Positions 26,337-35,524 of a stretch of DNA of 35,524 nt are shown here, in pieces. The translations under genes and the position numbers were made by a program. Origin of the DNA: Nitriliruptorales bacterium (lineage in GTDB: Bacteria; Actinomycetota; Nitriliruptoria; Euzebyales; Egibacteraceae); assembly GCA_007133145.1 (NCBI GenBank), contig SLNF01000250.1:1-35524 (forward strand). Reading direction: 5' to 3'. Within the stretch, counting starts at the first letter, position 1. Every line of letters begins with the position of its first letter. The notes beneath the pieces are model-generated. The model worked only from the letters and a program-made list of their open reading frames with translations, searched no databases and was not told the origin of the DNA.

Positions 26337-26813
26337 ATGGACCGCTACACCGTGCCCGGCCTCGATGAGGCGACCGCCGACAAGATCATCGAGATGCTGC
26401 AGCAGCGACTCAACGCCACGATCGACCTTCAGCTTACGCTCAAGCACGTGCATTGGAACGTCGTCGGAGCGAACTTCATTGGCGTGCACGAGATGCTCGA
26501 CCCGTGGGTCGCCGACGTGCAGCTCATGACCGACGACATCGCCGAGCGCATCGCCACGCTCGGAGGCGAGCCGATGGGCACGCCCGGCTACGTCGCGGGC
26601 CACCGGACCTGGGACGACTACAAGCTGGGCAAGGCCAACGTGCCCGACCACCTCGCGGCGCTCGACCGCGTCTACGACGGGGTGATCGGGGACCACCGCA
26701 AGGTCGCCGCCGCGCTCGACGACCTCGACCTCGTCTCCCAGGACATGATCCTCACCCAGCTCGAGAAGCTCGAGATGCAGCAGTGGTTCGTCCGCGCCCA
26801 CCTCGAGCGCTGA
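26337..26813 (+). CDS. dps: Dps/ferritin-like DNA-binding protein
   Basis: LNATIDLQLTLKHVHWNVVGANFIGVHEMLDPWVADVQLMTDDIAERIATLGG; RBS AAGGAG upstream. Confidence 0.92.
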   Translation: MDRYTVPGLDEATADKIIEMLQQRLNATIDLQLTLKHVHWNVVGANFIGVHEMLDPWVADVQLMTDDIAERIATLGGEPMGTPGYVAGHRTWDDYKLGKANVPDHLAALDRVYDGVIGDHRKVAAALDDLDLVSQDMILTQLEKLEMQQWFVRAHLER

Positions 26814-26860
26814 GCTGACCGCGGGCGACGCGCAGGCGTGAGGTCCGCGTCGGTCGGGCC

Positions 26861-28081
26861 TCACCCGTGGCTCCGCGCGGCTGCGGTATCAACGAGCGCC
26901 GGGTCCTCGGCGTCGGCGGCCTCGATCTCCTCCCGGGTGATGCCTAGGAGGAAGAGGATCGCGTCGAGGTAGGGGACGCTCACGGCGGTATCGGCGGCCT
27001 GCCGTACGACCGCCTTGGCGTTGAAGGCGATCCCGAGCCCCGCGCGGCCGAGCATGTCGAGGTCGTTGGCGCCATCGCCGACCGCGACGGTCTGGCTGAT
27101 CGGCACCCCGGCCTCTGCGGCGAAGCGCTCGAGCGCGTCGCCCTTGGCCTCGCGGTCGACGATCGGGCCGACGAGACGGCCGGTGAGCCGGCCGTCGACG
27201 ACCTCGAGGGTGTTCGCCTCGGCAAAGTCGAGGCCGAGTTCGTCGCGCAGGTGGTCGGTGATCTGCGTGAAGCCGCCCGAGACGATCGCGAGCACGAAGC
27301 CGAGCCGACGCAGGGTGCGCACGAGCGTGCTCGCCCCCGGTGTGAGCTCGAGACGGTCGCGGACGTGCTCGACGGTCTCGACCGGCAGCCCCTCGAGCAG
27401 CGCGACACGCTCGCGCAGCGACGCCTCGAAGTCGAGCTCGCCGGCCATCGCCCGCGCGGTGATGGCCTCGACGGCCTCCCGCGCCCCCGCGTGCTCGGCG
27501 AGATGCTCGATGACCTCCCCCTGGATGAGCGTCGAGTCGACGTCCATGACGATGAGGCGCTTCGCGCGCCGGTAGATCGTCGCGCGCTGCACCGCGACGT
27601 CGATGTGCTGCTCGGCGGCGGTCTGGGCCAGGGCCGCGCGGAGCTGCTCGGGGTCGCCCCCGGCGACGAGCAACTCGAAGCTCATGATCGGGTACCGAGA
27701 GAGGCGCACGATGCGGTCGATGTTCGCGCCACACTCGGCGATTGCGGTCGCGCACGCCGCGATCGCCCTCGCGGGCAGCGGCTGGCCGAGCACGACGACG
27801 GCATGGCGCACCGTCGGCGCCTGCGGTCGCCGGGCGGCCATCGTCTGGCACTCGATGTCGACGCCGACGCGCTCAGCGGTGGCGTGGAGCTCGCGGCGCG
27901 TGGCCTCCTCGTCCTCCCCGCAGGAGATGAGGATCCCGAGGATGAGGCGGTCGCGCAGCACGACCTGCTCCATGTCGAGGATGCGGGCGCCCCGCTCGTC
28001 GAGGGTCGTGCACAGCGCGGAGGTGATCCCCGGCCGATCCCGCCCGGTGATCGTCACGAGCAGGGCCGTCGCGTCGTCCAT
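26861..28081 (-). CDS. serB: Phosphoserine phosphatase with N-terminal ACT domains
   Basis: ITGRDRPGITSALCTTLDERGARILDMEQ; VMDVDSTLIQGEVIEHLAEHAG; VSGGFTQITDHLRDELGLDFAEANTLE; VAVGDGANDLDMLGRAGLGIAFNAK. Confidence 0.96.
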   Translation of the reverse strand: MDDATALLVTITGRDRPGITSALCTTLDERGARILDMEQVVLRDRLILGILISCGEDEEATRRELHATAERVGVDIECQTMAARRPQAPTVRHAVVVLGQPLPARAIAACATAIAECGANIDRIVRLSRYPIMSFELLVAGGDPEQLRAALAQTAAEQHIDVAVQRATIYRRAKRLIVMDVDSTLIQGEVIEHLAEHAGAREAVEAITARAMAGELDFEASLRERVALLEGLPVETVEHVRDRLELTPGASTLVRTLRRLGFVLAIVSGGFTQITDHLRDELGLDFAEANTLEVVDGRLTGRLVGPIVDREAKGDALERFAAEAGVPISQTVAVGDGANDLDMLGRAGLGIAFNAKAVVRQAADTAVSVPYLDAILFLLGITREEIEAADAEDPALVDTAAARSHG

Positions 28082-28088
28082 GGCGCGC

Positions 28089-28094
28089 AGCCTA
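28089..28094 (-). promoter_or_regulatory. Candidate -10 element (TAGGCT) for serB
   Basis: TANNNT hexamer 7 nt before the minus-strand ATG at 28081. Confidence 0.45.
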
Positions 28095-28135
28095 GCCGAG
28101 CGCGCCCCCTTCGCCGAGCCGACCCCTGCACCGTA

Positions 28136-28141
28136 TAGCCT
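28136..28141 (+). promoter_or_regulatory. Candidate -10 element (TAGCCT) for the 28149 hypothetical gene
   Basis: TANNNT hexamer 7 nt before ATG at 28149. Confidence 0.45.
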
Positions 28142-28148
28142 GCGTCGC

Positions 28149-28655
28149 ATGCACGATGCCGAGGACCTGCCGAAGCCCCGCGAGCTGCTCGCCGCACGCG
28201 ATGCCGCGGCGACGCTCTTCGCCACGCTGCAACGTTGGTTCGCCGTCCCCGCCGCGGTGACGATCGATCTGCGCACCGTCGACTCCGCGGTCGAGGAGCT
28301 CGGGGACCCGCAGTACGTCATGGCCATGGCGATGCGCAAGCTCCAGGCGCTGCATCTGCTCACGACGCCGGGGGTGCGCACGACGACCGACGTCGTGCTC
28401 ACCGTCATCCAGGACCTCGAGCGGGCGCTCATGCAGGCCCCGGGGATGCACCTGCGCCACGCGGCGGCGGAGACCGACTGGGACGCCGCGCTCGCCGAGC
28501 TCGACGACAGGGACGGCGCAGAGCTCGGTGCCCCTGCCGGGGACACGCAGGCCGCCGACGACATCGACGCCTTCCGGGCGGCGCACGCCATGCTCCACGA
28601 GGCCGCGCGCGCGGTGCTGCGGGCCTCAGACGGGGAGATCCGGCGCCTCGTCTGA
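28149..28655 (+). CDS. Hypothetical protein (168 aa)
   Basis: Open frame with ATG preceded by a -10-like TAGCCT at 7 nt; no recognised motif. Confidence 0.65.
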   Translation: MHDAEDLPKPRELLAARDAAATLFATLQRWFAVPAAVTIDLRTVDSAVEELGDPQYVMAMAMRKLQALHLLTTPGVRTTTDVVLTVIQDLERALMQAPGMHLRHAAAETDWDAALAELDDRDGAELGAPAGDTQAADDIDAFRAAHAMLHEAARAVLRASDGEIRRLV

Positions 28656-29636
28656 GCCGGCGGGGGCCTCGGCGTTCGCCGAGAGCGCCGTGAGCAGCCC
28701 GGTGAAGCGGTCGAGGTCGATGTTGCCCCCCGACAGCGTGACCCCCACGCGGGCGCCGCTGACGTCGACGGCGCCGGCGAGCAGCGCGGCGAGGGCCGAG
28801 GCACCGCTGGGTTCGAGCACGAGCTTGAGCTCGCGGGCCGCGAAGGCCATCGCCGTGACGATCTCGCCGTCGGTGACGGTGACGACCTCGCAGCGGTGGG
28901 CCTGCAGCAACGGAAAGGTCAGCTCCCCGGGGCTGGTGACCTGCTGTCCGTCGGCGATCGTGTGCGGCACCGGGATCGTGACGCGGTGTCCGGCGGCGAG
29001 GGAGCGTCGGACGTCGTCACCGGCGGCCGGCTCGACGCCGACGATCCTCGCCGCCGGGCTCCTCGCGTGCGCGGCGATCGCGCACCCGGCGGCAAGGCCG
29101 CCGCCGCCGACGCAGACGATGAGGACGTCGAGGGGCCCGGCCTGCTCCCAGAGCTCCGCGGCGACGGTGCCCTGCCCGGCGATGACCGCGGGGTGGTCGA
29201 AGGGCGGTACGAGGACGCGTCCCTCGCGTTCGGCGAGGTCGGCGGCGATGGCGGCGCGGTCCTCGCGGTAGCGGTCGTACCCGACGATGCGCCCGCCGGC
29301 CTCCCGCGTCGCGGCCACCTTGCCTGCGGGGGCGTCGTGGGGCATGACGATGACCGCGGAGGTGCCGAGCCGCGCGGCGGCCTCGGCCAGCGCCCCGGCG
29401 TGGTTGCCCGAGGAGTACGTCACCACCCCGGCGCGGCGTTCGTCGTCGGTGAGACTCGCCACGGCGTGGTAGGCCCCGCGGAACTTGAACGAGCCGGTGT
29501 GCTGGAGGCTCTCGGCCTTCAGCGCGACCCGGGCCCCGGTCGCGGCGTCGAGCGCGTCCGAGGACAGCGCCGGGGTGCGGCGCGCCACCCCGGCGAGGGT
29601 GGCCTCGGCACGGGCCACGTCGTCGGCATCGACCAT
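28626..29636 (-). CDS. Threonine/serine dehydratase-like PLP enzyme
   Basis: LKAESLQHTGSFKFRGAYHAV (PLP Lys), TYSSGNHAGALA, VCVGGGGLAAGCAIA, TLSGGNID. Confidence 0.93.
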   Translation of the reverse strand: MVDADDVARAEATLAGVARRTPALSSDALDAATGARVALKAESLQHTGSFKFRGAYHAVASLTDDERRAGVVTYSSGNHAGALAEAAARLGTSAVIVMPHDAPAGKVAATREAGGRIVGYDRYREDRAAIAADLAEREGRVLVPPFDHPAVIAGQGTVAAELWEQAGPLDVLIVCVGGGGLAAGCAIAAHARSPAARIVGVEPAAGDDVRRSLAAGHRVTIPVPHTIADGQQVTSPGELTFPLLQAHRCEVVTVTDGEIVTAMAFAARELKLVLEPSGASALAALLAGAVDVSGARVGVTLSGGNIDLDRFTGLLTALSANAEAPAGSDEAPDLPV

Positions 29637-29642
29637 GGCCCC

Positions 29643-29648
29643 ACGCTA
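29643..29648 (-). promoter_or_regulatory. Candidate -10 element (TAGCGT) for the threonine dehydratase gene
   Basis: TANNNT hexamer 6 nt before the minus-strand ATG at 29636. Confidence 0.42.
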
Positions 29649-29734
29649 GCGGGCCCCGAGGCCTCGCAGGCGCCTGTGCCGGTTGGACGAGCCGGGGGGC
29701 CCGGCGCCGTGTGGAGCCTGGCACTCTGGCTCCC

Positions 29735-30913
29735 GTGAACCTCCTCGACGCCATCCTCCTCGTCGTGCTCCTCGTGACCGCCGTCCGCGGCTTCCGTCGC
29801 GGCGCGCTCGTCCAGCTCGGCTCGCTGCTCGGCGCGGTGGCCGGCCTCGTCGCCGGCTTCGCCCTGGGACCGGCGGTGGCAGGCTGGGTGATCGGCGAGC
29901 CGGGCCCCGCGCTCGCGCTCGTGACGATCGGGGTCGTGCTCGCCGGGCTCATCGCCGGGCAGGCCCTCGGCGTGTGGCTCGGAGCCTCGCTCGGGCGTGG
30001 GCTCGCGGGTGCCGGCGGTCGTCCCCTCGACCAGGTCGGTGGCCTCGTCGTCAGCGTCGTGACCCTCGTGCTCGCCGTGTGGGTGCTCACGAGCATCCTC
30101 GCGCAGGGTCCCTCGGCGTGGCTTGCCCAGCAGATCACGCAGTCCCGCGCGACGAGCGAGATCGCCAGCCTCCTGCCGCCGCCGCCCGACCTCGTCGGCC
30201 GGGTCGGGGCCTACCTCGACCAGCAGGGCTTCCCGCAGGCCGTTGCCGGGCTCGGTGCCGGGGTGGCGCCGCCGGTCGACCCGCCCGACGAAGGCGCGGT
30301 CGAGGCCGCGGTCGCCGCCGCCGCGGACGGTGCGGTGCGGGTGCGGGCGAGCGGCTGCGACGCCTCGTCCTTCGGCAGCGGCTTCGTCGTCGCCGAGGGC
30401 TTCGTCGTCACCAACGCCCACGTGGTCGCCGGTGCCGACGAGGTGCTCGTCGACGACCGTGGCGGGGCCCGCGAGGCCGACATCGTGCACCTCGACGTCG
30501 ATCGCGACCTCGCGGTGCTCCGTGCCGAGGGGCTCGTCGCGACGACGCTGGGCTGGGCCGAGGAGGCGCCCGGGCGGGGGGAGACCGTGGCGATCCTCGG
30601 CTACCCGGGAGGCGGGGAGGCGCTCGTGCCCAAGAGCGCGTCGGTGCGCTCGCTCGCGCCGGCGGTCGGGCGCGACATCTACGGCCGCGGGCGCGTCGAC
30701 CGGCAGGTGCTCACGCTCTCGGCCAGCGTCGAGCAGGGCGACTCGGGTGCCGCGCTCGTCACCCCCGGCGGTGCGGTTGGCGGCGTGGTCTTCGCCTCCT
30801 CGGCGGGCCAGGCCGGCGTCGGCTACGCCCTCAGCGTCGGGGAGGTCCGCGACGTCGTCACCGAGGCGGTCGCGCGCGACACCCCGGTGGGCAGCGGTGC
30901 CTGCCGCTTCTGA
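29735..30913 (+). CDS. MarP-like membrane serine protease (CvpA-type N-terminus + trypsin-like domain), GTG start
   Basis: NLLDAILLVVLLVTAVRGFRRGALVQLGSLLGAVAGLVAGF; SFGSGFVVAEGFVVTNAHVVAG; DVDRDLAVLRAEG; SVEQGDSGAALVTPGGAVGGVVFA. Confidence 0.93.
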   Translation: MNLLDAILLVVLLVTAVRGFRRGALVQLGSLLGAVAGLVAGFALGPAVAGWVIGEPGPALALVTIGVVLAGLIAGQALGVWLGASLGRGLAGAGGRPLDQVGGLVVSVVTLVLAVWVLTSILAQGPSAWLAQQITQSRATSEIASLLPPPPDLVGRVGAYLDQQGFPQAVAGLGAGVAPPVDPPDEGAVEAAVAAAADGAVRVRASGCDASSFGSGFVVAEGFVVTNAHVVAGADEVLVDDRGGAREADIVHLDVDRDLAVLRAEGLVATTLGWAEEAPGRGETVAILGYPGGGEALVPKSASVRSLAPAVGRDIYGRGRVDRQVLTLSASVEQGDSGAALVTPGGAVGGVVFASSAGQAGVGYALSVGEVRDVVTEAVARDTPVGSGACRF

Positions 30914-30917
30914 GCGC

Positions 30918-32279
30918 TCACGCCCCGCGCAGCATCTCGGCGACCTGGAAGGCGAGCTCGAGTGATTGGCGGTTGTTCAGGCGCGGGTCGCACGCGGTCT
31001 CGTAGCGTTGGCCGAGGTGGCTGTCGACGATCTCCTGGGCCCCGCCGAGGCACTCGGTGACGTCCTCGCCGGTGAGCTCGATGTGGATGCCGCCGGGAAC
31101 GGTGCCCTCCTCGGCGTGCACGGCGAAGAACGTGCGGATCTCGCTGAGGACCTCGGTGAAGTGCCGGGTCTTCGTGCCGCCGTTGACGGTGTAGGTGTTG
31201 CCGTGCATCGGGTCGCAGGACCACACGACCGGCAGGCCGAGGTCGCGCACCCCGCGGACGATGGCGGGCAGCCGCTCGGGCGCCCGCCCGGCGCCCATCC
31301 GGGTGATGAGCGTGAGCTTGCCAGGCACGCCGTCGGGGTTGAGGCGCTTGGCGAGCTCGGCGACGTCCTCGGGCTCGGTGTCGGGGCCGATCTTGACGCC
31401 GACGGGGTTGCCGACCCCGGAGAGGAAGTGCACATGGGCGCCGTCGACGTCGCGGGTGCGCTCGCCGACCCAGAGCATGTGCGCCGAGCAGTCGTAGTAC
31501 GACCCGGTGAGGGAGTCCCGTCGGGTCAGCGCCTCCTCGTAGCCGAGCAGCAGCGCCTCGTGGGAGGTCCAGAAGTCGACGGTGTGGAACGTCGGGTCGG
31601 TGTCGACGGCGACACCGCAGGCGCGGAGGAAGGCGAGCGCACGGGTGATCTCATCGGCGAGCGCGGCGTAGCGCTGGCCCTGGGCGCTCTCGGCGACGAA
31701 CTCGCGGTTCCACTGGTGGACGCGCTCGAGGTCGGCGAACCCGCCCCGCGTGAACGCGCGCAGGAGGTTCAGCGTGGCGGCGGACTGGTGGTAGGCGCGC
31801 ACGAGCCTCGAGGGGTCGGGCACCCGCGCCTCGGCGTCGAAGGCGAGGCCGTTGACGGCGTCGCCGCGGTAGACCGGCAGCGTGACCCCGCCGACGGTCT
31901 CCTCGGGCTTCGAGCGCGGCTTCGCGAGCTGTCCGGCGATGCGGCCGACCTTGACGACGGGCAGCTGCGCGCCGTAGGTCAGCACGACGGCCATCTGCAG
32001 GAGGACCTTGAGCTTGTCGCGGATGCTGTCGGCGGAGAAGGCCGCGAAGGTCTCGGCGCAGTCACCGCCCTGCAGGAGGAAGGCCTCTCCGGCGGCGACC
32101 TTCGCGAGTTGGTCCTGCAACGCGCGGGCCTCGCCGGCGAAGACGAGGGGGGGCTGGGAGCGGAGCTCGGCGAGGGCGGCCTCGAGGGCGTCGGCGTCGG
32201 GCCAGTCGGGCTGCTGGGCCGCGGTGCGCTCGCGCCAGGCGTCGGGCGTCCAGGCCGAGGTGGGGACGGAGGAGCTCAT
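30918..32279 (-). CDS. 3-deoxy-7-phosphoheptulonate synthase, class II
   Basis: [107 protein letters not shown]. Confidence 0.97.
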   Translation of the reverse strand: MSSSVPTSAWTPDAWRERTAAQQPDWPDADALEAALAELRSQPPLVFAGEARALQDQLAKVAAGEAFLLQGGDCAETFAAFSADSIRDKLKVLLQMAVVLTYGAQLPVVKVGRIAGQLAKPRSKPEETVGGVTLPVYRGDAVNGLAFDAEARVPDPSRLVRAYHQSAATLNLLRAFTRGGFADLERVHQWNREFVAESAQGQRYAALADEITRALAFLRACGVAVDTDPTFHTVDFWTSHEALLLGYEEALTRRDSLTGSYYDCSAHMLWVGERTRDVDGAHVHFLSGVGNPVGVKIGPDTEPEDVAELAKRLNPDGVPGKLTLITRMGAGRAPERLPAIVRGVRDLGLPVVWSCDPMHGNTYTVNGGTKTRHFTEVLSEIRTFFAVHAEEGTVPGGIHIELTGEDVTECLGGAQEIVDSHLGQRYETACDPRLNNRQSLELAFQVAEMLRGA

Positions 32280-32346
32280 GGACGTATCGTCGCTCGCCGT
32301 GGCCGCCAGCGCAATCGGGATGCCCCCCGTCTGCGGCGTGGCGTGC

Positions 32347-32817
32347 TCAGGAGACGACGATCTCGCGCAACGCGGGCAGCCAGAGGCACGCCGTCGTCGT
32401 GCGACGTTCGAGCTCGTTGACGAGCAGTCCCTGGACCCTGCTGGCCACCGCAGCGCCGAGCCGCGGGTCGACGCCTCGCTCGAGGCAGGTCAGCACCCGG
32501 CCATGGAAGCCGTAGAGGCCGCCGATCTCGTCTGCGGCGTCGTGCTGACCGCGTGCGTGGAGCGTGGCGATGAGGGCGAGCCACAACTCGTGGTCGAGCT
32601 CGACCACCGCGGGGTGGACGCCCTCGTCGGGGGCTGCTTCGAGGGCGTGCTCCAGCGCGGTGGCCTCGCGGCGCAGGAAGGCCTCCGCGTCGGCCTCGTC
32701 GGACGGGAACGGCTTCGGGTGCTGCCTCGCGCGTGCCTCGTCCACGAGCCGCGACACCTCCGCCGATGCCTGGGTCCACGGTCCACACCGTGACGCGTAC
32801 GCTGAGGTCTTCGGCAT
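32347..32817 (-). CDS. Hypothetical protein (156 aa)
   Basis: Open frame between aroG-type and mutM-type genes; helical, acidic; no motif recognised. Confidence 0.6.
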   Translation of the reverse strand: MPKTSAYASRCGPWTQASAEVSRLVDEARARQHPKPFPSDEADAEAFLRREATALEHALEAAPDEGVHPAVVELDHELWLALIATLHARGQHDAADEIGGLYGFHGRVLTCLERGVDPRLGAAVASRVQGLLVNELERRTTTACLWLPALREIVVS

Positions 32818-32889
32818 TACCAAGGGTAAGGTTGAGAGCCTCCTTCGGCGTCGCGCCCGAGGAGGCCGTGGGCGCCGGCACGCGCGATC

Positions 32890-33711
32890 ATGGTCGGCGT
32901 GCCCGAGCTGCCCGAGGTCGAGAGCGTCCGCCGCCAGCTGCTGCCCCGTCTCGCGGGGCGGACCATCCGTGCCGTCGACGCGGTGCCCCAGGCCCGCTTC
33001 AGCGGGCTCCCGCGTGCGGCCGGGGCGACGGTCACCGACCTGCGCCGACGCGGGAAGTACCTCCTCGCCGCCCTCGATGCCGCGCAGGGTCCCCTCGAGC
33101 TCGTCGCCCACCTCGGCATGACCGGGGCGTTCCGCCTCCGCGACGAGGAGGGCTGGGAGCCCGATGCCTACGTGCGGGCCACGCTCGTCCTCGATGACGG
33201 CGTGCTCGACTTCCGGGACGTGCGCCGCTTCGGTCGCCTCTCCGTCGTCGACGCCGGCGACTACGCCGGGATCCCCACGCTCGCCGCCCTCGGCCCCGAG
33301 CCGCTGTCACCCGCCTTCACCCCCGACGGCCTGCACGCCGCTCTCGCGGCGTCGCGACAGCCGGTCAAGGCCCAGCTGCTCAGCCAGCGGCCGGTGGCCG
33401 GGGTCGGCAACATCTACGCCGACGAGGCCCTGTGGCAGGCGCGGATCAACCCGCGTAGCCGGCGGGTCGGCCCCGAGCGCTCGGCGCGGCTGTGGGCGGC
33501 CCTGCGCGAGGTGCTCGCCGCGGCGATCGAGCGCGAGGGCACGACCTTCCGTGACTACCAGATGGTCAACGGCCAGTCGGGGCGTTACGCCACCCACCTC
33601 GCCGCCTACGGTCAGGCGGGGCGGCCCTGCCGCCGCTGCGGCGACCCGCTGCGGGCGACCACCGTCGCCGGACGCGGGACGACCTACTGCCCGGCCTGCC
33701 AGCGACGCTGA
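32890..33711 (+). CDS. mutM: Formamidopyrimidine-DNA glycosylase family (Fpg/MutM)
   Basis: VPELPEVESVRRQL, DFRDVRRFGRL, GVGNIYADEALW, zinc finger CRRCGDPLRATTVAGRGTTYCPACQ. Confidence 0.94.
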   Translation: MVGVPELPEVESVRRQLLPRLAGRTIRAVDAVPQARFSGLPRAAGATVTDLRRRGKYLLAALDAAQGPLELVAHLGMTGAFRLRDEEGWEPDAYVRATLVLDDGVLDFRDVRRFGRLSVVDAGDYAGIPTLAALGPEPLSPAFTPDGLHAALAASRQPVKAQLLSQRPVAGVGNIYADEALWQARINPRSRRVGPERSARLWAALREVLAAAIEREGTTFRDYQMVNGQSGRYATHLAAYGQAGRPCRRCGDPLRATTVAGRGTTYCPACQRR

Positions 33712-33716
33712 GCAGG

Positions 33717-34319
33717 CTACACCCCGCCGTGACGGGTGTGGACCTCGTCGATCGCGCCGTACTCCACGGCTTCCTCCGCAGAGAGCCAGAAGTCGCGGTC
33801 GGCGTCGCGACGGATCGTCTCGAGGGTCTGGCCGGTGCGCTCGGCGAGGATCTCGTAGAGCCGCTCGCGGAGGTAGACGATCTGCTTGGCCTGGATCTGG
33901 ATGTCGACGGCCTGCCCGCGCGCCCCGCCGAGGGGCTGGTGGAACATGATGCGGGCGTTCTGCGTCGCCGAGCGCGTGCCCGTCGGGGTCGCGAGAAGGA
34001 ACGCCGCCGCTGACGCGGCGATGCCGACGCAGACGGTGTTGACCTTCGACCGCATGATGTGCATGACGTCATACACGGCGAACATCCCGGAGACGAGGCC
34101 ACCGGGGGAGTTGATGTAGAGCGTGACGTCCTCGTCGGACTCGGCGTCGAGCGACATGAGTTGCGCCACGAGCGTGTCGGCGACGGTGTCCTCGATCGGT
34201 CCCCGCAGGTAGAGGATGCGGTTGTCGTAGAGCCGGCGGAAGGTGCTCGCCTGCGCGAGGTGCTCGAAGGGCAGCTCCTCGCTCTCCGCGCGCGGGTGGG
34301 GGAGCGAACGATCGTCCAT
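33717..34319 (-). CDS. clpP: ATP-dependent Clp protease proteolytic subunit
   Basis: FRRLYDNRILYLRGPIEDTVADTLVAQLMSLDAES, LYINSPGGLVSGMFAVYDVM, GIAASAAAFLLA (Ser), IMFHQPLGGARGQAVDIQIQAKQI (His). Confidence 0.95.
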   Translation of the reverse strand: MDDRSLPHPRAESEELPFEHLAQASTFRRLYDNRILYLRGPIEDTVADTLVAQLMSLDAESDEDVTLYINSPGGLVSGMFAVYDVMHIMRSKVNTVCVGIAASAAAFLLATPTGTRSATQNARIMFHQPLGGARGQAVDIQIQAKQIVYLRERLYEILAERTGQTLETIRRDADRDFWLSAEEAVEYGAIDEVHTRHGGV

Positions 34320-34489
34320 GCGGAAAACCTCACGGGTCGTGGCCGTCGGTGGGCGCGGCGCGCCAGCGTAGCACCGGCAGGCCCAACCCCGGCTTGACGG
34401 CGGGAGCCGAGCGGGAAACACTCGCCCCCCGGTGACGGATCGCCGCCGGGGCGGGAGGTCGTCGCCGCGGCAGCGACGAGGGGGTGCCG

Positions 34490-35242
34490 ATGGGCCCGAA
34501 CGCGTCCGAGGTAACGGAAGGCGAAGGGAGCAGGTCACGCACGCTCGGTCGGGGGATCGCCGTGCTCCACGCGCTCGCGGCCGCGCCCGACGGGGCCACC
34601 GTCGCCGGGCTGTCGACGGCGACCGGTCTCGACCGCGCCGTCCTCTACCGGCTGCTCGGCACCCTCGGCGACGAGGGCCTCGTCGTGCGTGACAACGGCT
34701 CCCGTCGCTACCGGCTCGGTGTCGCGCTCATCGAACTCGGCGCGAGGGCGGCGCGCGGTCTCGAGGTGCGCCGGCACGCCCTGCCGGGGATGCGCCAACT
34801 GCTCGAGCAGGTGCGCGAGGCGGTCTGCCTCGCCGTGCGCGACCGTGGCGACGTCGTCGTCGTCGACCGTCTCGAGCCTCCGGGGAGGGGCACGCGTATC
34901 GGCTACCCCGTGGGCCTTCGCCATCCGCTCGGCGTCAACGCCCATGGGAGGGCGGTGCTCTCCCGGCTCGACGCCGAGGCGGGCGAGGACCTCGCGAGCC
35001 ACCCCGGCGCCGATCCCCTCACCGACCGGGCCCGCGGCTTCGCGATCGCCACCGACGAGGCTGGGGGCGAGATCGTCTCGGTCGCCGCGCCGATCCTCGA
35101 CGCCGACGGCGACGGGATCGCGAGCGTGGGCATCGTCGCCCCTTCGAGCCGCGTGCAGGACCCTGCGCTGCTCGGCCCCCCGGTGCGCGCGCTGGGGCGC
35201 GAGGTCTCCCGCCGCCTCGGCTACCGCGAGGAGGCCACCTAG
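34490..35242 (+). CDS. IclR-family transcriptional regulator
   Basis: RGIAVLHALAAAPDGATVAGLSTATGLDRAVLYRLLGTLGDEGLVVRDNGSRRYRLGVALIELG; C-terminal effector domain with GYPVGLRHPLGVNAHGRAVLS. Confidence 0.9.
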   Translation: MGPNASEVTEGEGSRSRTLGRGIAVLHALAAAPDGATVAGLSTATGLDRAVLYRLLGTLGDEGLVVRDNGSRRYRLGVALIELGARAARGLEVRRHALPGMRQLLEQVREAVCLAVRDRGDVVVVDRLEPPGRGTRIGYPVGLRHPLGVNAHGRAVLSRLDAEAGEDLASHPGADPLTDRARGFAIATDEAGGEIVSVAAPILDADGDGIASVGIVAPSSRVQDPALLGPPVRALGREVSRRLGYREEAT

Positions 35243-35524
35243 CCGAGCACGAGTCGGATGACGAGGAGCCCGACGATCCCGCCCGCAGCGAGCAGCAGCA
35301 GGCCGCCGAGCACGGTGAGCAGGATCGTCACCGCTCGGCGACCGCCCCCACCCTCCTCGTCGTAGTCGTCGTCATCGAAGCGCATCGCCTCCTCGGCGGT
35401 GCCACCGTCGACGGGTTCATCGACGCCCTCGGCCGGCCGCGCCGGGCTTGGGTCGCCGCCGCCGATGCGGATCGGCTCACGGGCGGGCGGGGGGGCGGCG
35501 AGCTCCTCGTCGTCGGCGCTGAAC
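35239..35524 (-). CDS. C-terminal part of a hypothetical single-pass membrane protein (runs off the window)
   Basis: FSADDEELAAPPPAREPIRIGGGDPSPARPAEGVDEPVDGGTAEEAMRFDDDDYDEEGGGGRRAVTILLTVLGGLLLLAAGGIVGLLVIRLVLG*; stop overlaps the convergent IclR stop. Confidence 0.65.
   Translation of the reverse strand, partial: FSADDEELAAPPPAREPIRIGGGDPSPARPAEGVDEPVDGGTAEEAMRFDDDDYDEEGGGGRRAVTILLTVLGGLLLLAAGGIVGLLVIRLVLG

Noticed and set aside
33717-34319. ClpP as a degenerate (inactive) paralog because of GIAASAAAF instead of the common GxAASMGAF
   Set aside because: The catalytic Ser and the His in MFHQP are retained, so activity is plausible.

Overview
High-GC (actinobacterial-type) chromosomal window. 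The left ~4.7 kb is a decaying segment. It holds a 3' fragment of an FGGY-family sugar kinase gene with a frameshift, then the 3' half of a group II intron. The RT ORF of that intron is interrupted by a second, apparently complete group II intron with an RT-maturase-HNH ORF (a nested, twintron-like arrangement). The outer intron lacks its 5' half and abuts a frameshifted short-chain dehydrogenase pseudogene. After a tRNA-Val(UAC) comes an ion-channel-like ORF with a non-canonical pore and a 14-bp tandem repeat. The rest is largely ordinary core or metabolic content: DUF459/SGNH + MBOAT O-acyltransferase pair, PhzF, Dabb, Nif3-like, zinc-ribbon coiled coil, RNase P RNA, a PotDBCA-like ABC transporter followed by a GH63/MGH1-like protein, an isochorismatase-like hydrolase and a Cof-type phosphatase, a RecB-like nuclease, DUF368, an S9 peptidase, PEBP, aspartate aminotransferase, Dps, SerB, threonine dehydratase, a MarP-like protease, class II DAHP synthase, MutM/Fpg, ClpP and an IclR regulator. 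The most notable items are the nested group II introns with an adjoining rearrangement, the transporter/glycosidase/isochorismatase cluster, the unusual channel-like ORF, and a repeated leaderless-promoter layout. All calls come from reading the translations and sequence by eye; no searches were run.
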